Of a stretch of 64,000 nucleotides of DNA, positions 61,861-64,000 are shown in pieces. The position numbers and the translations under genes were made by a program. The DNA is from Patagioenas fasciata. Taxonomy: Eukaryota; Chordata; Aves; Columbiformes; Columbidae. Numbering within the stretch: the stretch's first letter is position 1; each line of letters starts with the position of its first letter. A model generated the notes under the pieces. It was not told the origin of the DNA, did no database searches, and worked only from the letters and a program-made list of their open reading frames with translations. The stretch covers positions 48,631,001 to 48,695,000 of the forward strand of contig NC_092524.1 in the NCBI RefSeq assembly GCF_037038585.1. The letters run 5' to 3'.

Positions 61861-63857
61861 CACACACACTCCTGCAAGCAGTATGTTTTGGGGACAGGGT
61901 TAGAAGCAATCTTTACTACTGCAAGAAGGTTATATTGATCGTAGACTGGGAGACGTGCACACTGCTGTAAACACAGTGCACTTTGAATGTTATTAACTTT
62001 GAGTATTATTACCACCTTGTTATTTCCTAGACGTGCAAATTTGCTGCTATGAAATTGAATTTTTTACTGTAAAGGGTAGAAAGACCTAGTAAAAAATGGC
62101 AGTAAAGATCATCTTAGTAGTATGCAGTCACCACCCTGTTACCATATTGTTAAGCAGTGTCACCGTTGGCCTCTGATCAAAAGGAGATTGTGCTCAGTTG
62201 TGTAGCTGTGCACTGCATGAGCCAGGTGGACTGTTCTCACTACAGCAAATAGAAGGGATTGAGCCAGGTACCTATACACTTAATTGTAATATTCTTGCTA
62301 TTTTACTTCAGTGTTTGTAAACAGGAAATCAATAATAAAATTCACTGGTAGGTATGAAAGCAAGAAGGAAGAAGAAAAATTAAACCAGAACAAAGAAACA
62401 AAAAGAATTGAACAAACCCCAGAACAATGCACAAAAACCAACCAACCAAACAAAACCAACAAAACCAAACCATGGCACACACACCCTAAAATGAACCCCC
62501 ACAGAAACTGGACAAAAACCAAAACTAAACATCACACAGGACTGAAGGAAGAAAGGAAAAACTTGATGTCTGCCTCCTTGAGAAGAAATCCTATAGCTCA
62601 GAAGGAACAGGAGTTTACAGATCACATGGCATGTTCTGCTCCCTGCATTTCCAAAAACATCTCTTGAAACACTCAGGCATTGTTAGCGCTTGACCAGGAA
62701 CTGCAGTTGCTTATATCCCATCTGTTTTCATACTCTCCTGAAGAGATTTCAAAAATCTGCTTTAAAGAAAAACTGTCAAATATAACTCCTATTTAGCTGT
62801 CATGTTCTATTTTTTTTCATGGATTAAATAATTTATTTTTGTAGTGTATATTTTGTTCAAAATGCTTTGAAAGGCCTATATTACTGAAGAGAAAGTGAGC
62901 CACAGACAAACTTTTAGCAGTGAACCAGCTGCCTTTGCAGCCTGAAGGCTTTTACAATGTAATGTAAATATGGCAAAGATAAGAAAAATGCAGATGTTGG
63001 CTGCAACTGTGACAACATGAAAGAAGTGTTGTGAAGAGGGAGAGAGATGTGTATGACAAAACCATAATGAGCTTATTTCTTTATGTACTAGAGGAAAACT
63101 AAACAAACAAAAAAAAAGACCCATAAGAATAGGTATTTCTAAGGATTTTGATCACTCATTCTCCCTGCTGTTGAAGAGTTAAAGAGAACTGGTTTTAGAA
63201 CTGCTTCCTTTCCAGTTCTTTGGCTCCCATTGTGTCATTTGCCTGTAGGATTAGTATTTTGTAAGTCAGGATAGGAGATTAACCAGTGAATGAAACTAGA
63301 AATAAAAAAGAAATAACAGTTATGCAGAATGACAGTTCTGCCATGAATGCAAAGAAATAATAATTAATGTCAACTTTTTTGGCAAGTTGACACCTGTGTT
63401 CTTCATATTTGTGATGTAGGATAGTGGTGCTTGAGATGATTAAAGCATTTTCCACCCTTTTTATAAGACAAAAGACAAAGTCTGAATTGTTTAATTTCAT
63501 AGTCCTCTCACCTTTGCTCTTGGTGACAATACCACAAGAACATAATTATTTCCATGAATATAGTCCTTTAGCTGCCTCTCAGTAATTGGAACAGAAAGGC
63601 CATTCAGTGCTTGAGTCTTGAAACTCTGCCTTATACTTTCTTGTAACTAATATCTGGGCTGCTAAGAAAGTACTTTTACTAAATTTTAATCACATTAACT
63701 TTGAGGAAGTCCAGTTCTAAATGTGAGTTGGGGACAGAGTTGAGTAACCTGACAGCACTGGAGAATTAGAGGAATTGTAGAGTAGGCAGGAAAAATGCTG
63801 CAATAGATTGTTTTCTTGAAATTCCCATTTTTTCTATGCAAGTTAGAACAGGGTATT
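61861..63857. other. Non-coding stretch
   Basis: No gene recognised. It contains the A/C tract at 62382-62532 (the 118-codon + frame at 62311-62667 is an artefact of it) and otherwise unremarkable AT-rich sequence. Confidence 0.5.
62382..62532. repeat. A/C-only low-complexity tract
   Basis: About 150 bases of AAAC, AACC and ACAC units with occasional G or T. It is the opposite-strand counterpart of the T/G tracts at 32.6, 38.7, 42.9, 48.0 and 51.9 kb. Confidence 0.88.
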
Positions 63858-64000
63858 TTCAGTTGGAAGGGACCTACAACAATCATCTAGTTCATGTGCC
63901 TGACTAATTCAGGGGTGTCCAAAAGTTAAAGCGTGTTGTCAAGGGGATTGTCCAAATGCCTCTTAAATACTGATAGGCATAAGGCCTGTCAACTCCCTCT
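63858..64000 (-). mobile_element. CR1 LINE 3' end, minus strand, cut by window end
   Basis: It starts 'ttttcagttggaagggacct', then 'caatcatctagttcatgtgc', 'ctgactaattcaggggtgtc', 'aaaagttaaagcgtgttg' and 'ttgtccaaatgcctcttaaa'. This is the reverse complement of a CR1 3' region of a subfamily different from the others here. It runs off the window, so more of the element lies beyond base 64000. Confidence 0.85.

Noticed and set aside
62311..62667. 118-codon Lys/Asn/Thr-rich + frame
   Set aside because: Produced by the A/C low-complexity tract.
1..64000. CRISPR arrays, tRNA/rRNA genes, bacterial operons or phage-like systems
   Set aside because: No regularly spaced repeats, no cloverleaf-like segments noticed, and the repeat content is that of a bird nuclear genome.

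Overview
The window looks like bird nuclear DNA: AT-leaning, CpG-poor, with no prokaryotic-style gene packing. The diagnostic features are chicken-repeat-1 (CR1) LINE fragments. Most have the characteristic 3' end, in which a block reading roughly 'ttggac..gatgatctttg..ggt..cttccaac' is followed by copies of an ATTCTATG-like octamer. A worn LTR of an endogenous-retrovirus-type element of a kind common in bird genomes is also present. Nothing in the sequence fixes the bird order or species.

Layout. 1-3.7 kb: no recognised feature. 3.7-4.5 kb: one degraded, apparently solo LTR on the + strand. 4.5-25 kb: ordinary non-coding DNA with simple repeats, some candidate conserved non-coding blocks and one possible small exon near 15.1 kb. 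25.0-25.4 kb: CR1 3' end. 25.4-35.1 kb: non-coding, with a 205-base T/G-only tract and a pair of 76-80 base direct repeats (33.3 and 33.8 kb). 35.1-36.2 kb: one CR1 inserted inside another in the opposite orientation, with a likely 6-bp target duplication. 36.2-45.3 kb: non-coding, with several T/G tracts, a perfect 24-bp palindrome, an ancient MIR/L2-like trace and a possible minus-strand exon at 41.7 kb. 45.36-46.95 kb: the longest CR1 copy, carrying most of the endonuclease domain joined directly to the 3' tail with the reverse transcriptase missing. 47.5-47.85 kb: the best candidate for a real coding exon in the window (minus strand, terminal-exon-like). 51.4-51.7, 61.7-61.9 and 63.86-64.0 kb: further CR1 3' ends. 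The rest is unannotated non-coding DNA with a few blocks whose texture resembles conserved regulatory DNA.

No complete protein-coding gene, tRNA, rRNA, CRISPR array or bacterial-type operon is visible. Nearly all open frames are short and look like chance openings or lie inside repeats. The window reads as intron or intergenic sequence, possibly within a minus-strand gene if the 47.8 kb and 41.7 kb candidates are real. I found no convincing new biological system. The items most worth checking are the nested CR1, the endonuclease-plus-tail CR1, the direct-repeat pair, the 47.8 kb exon candidate and the candidate conserved blocks.
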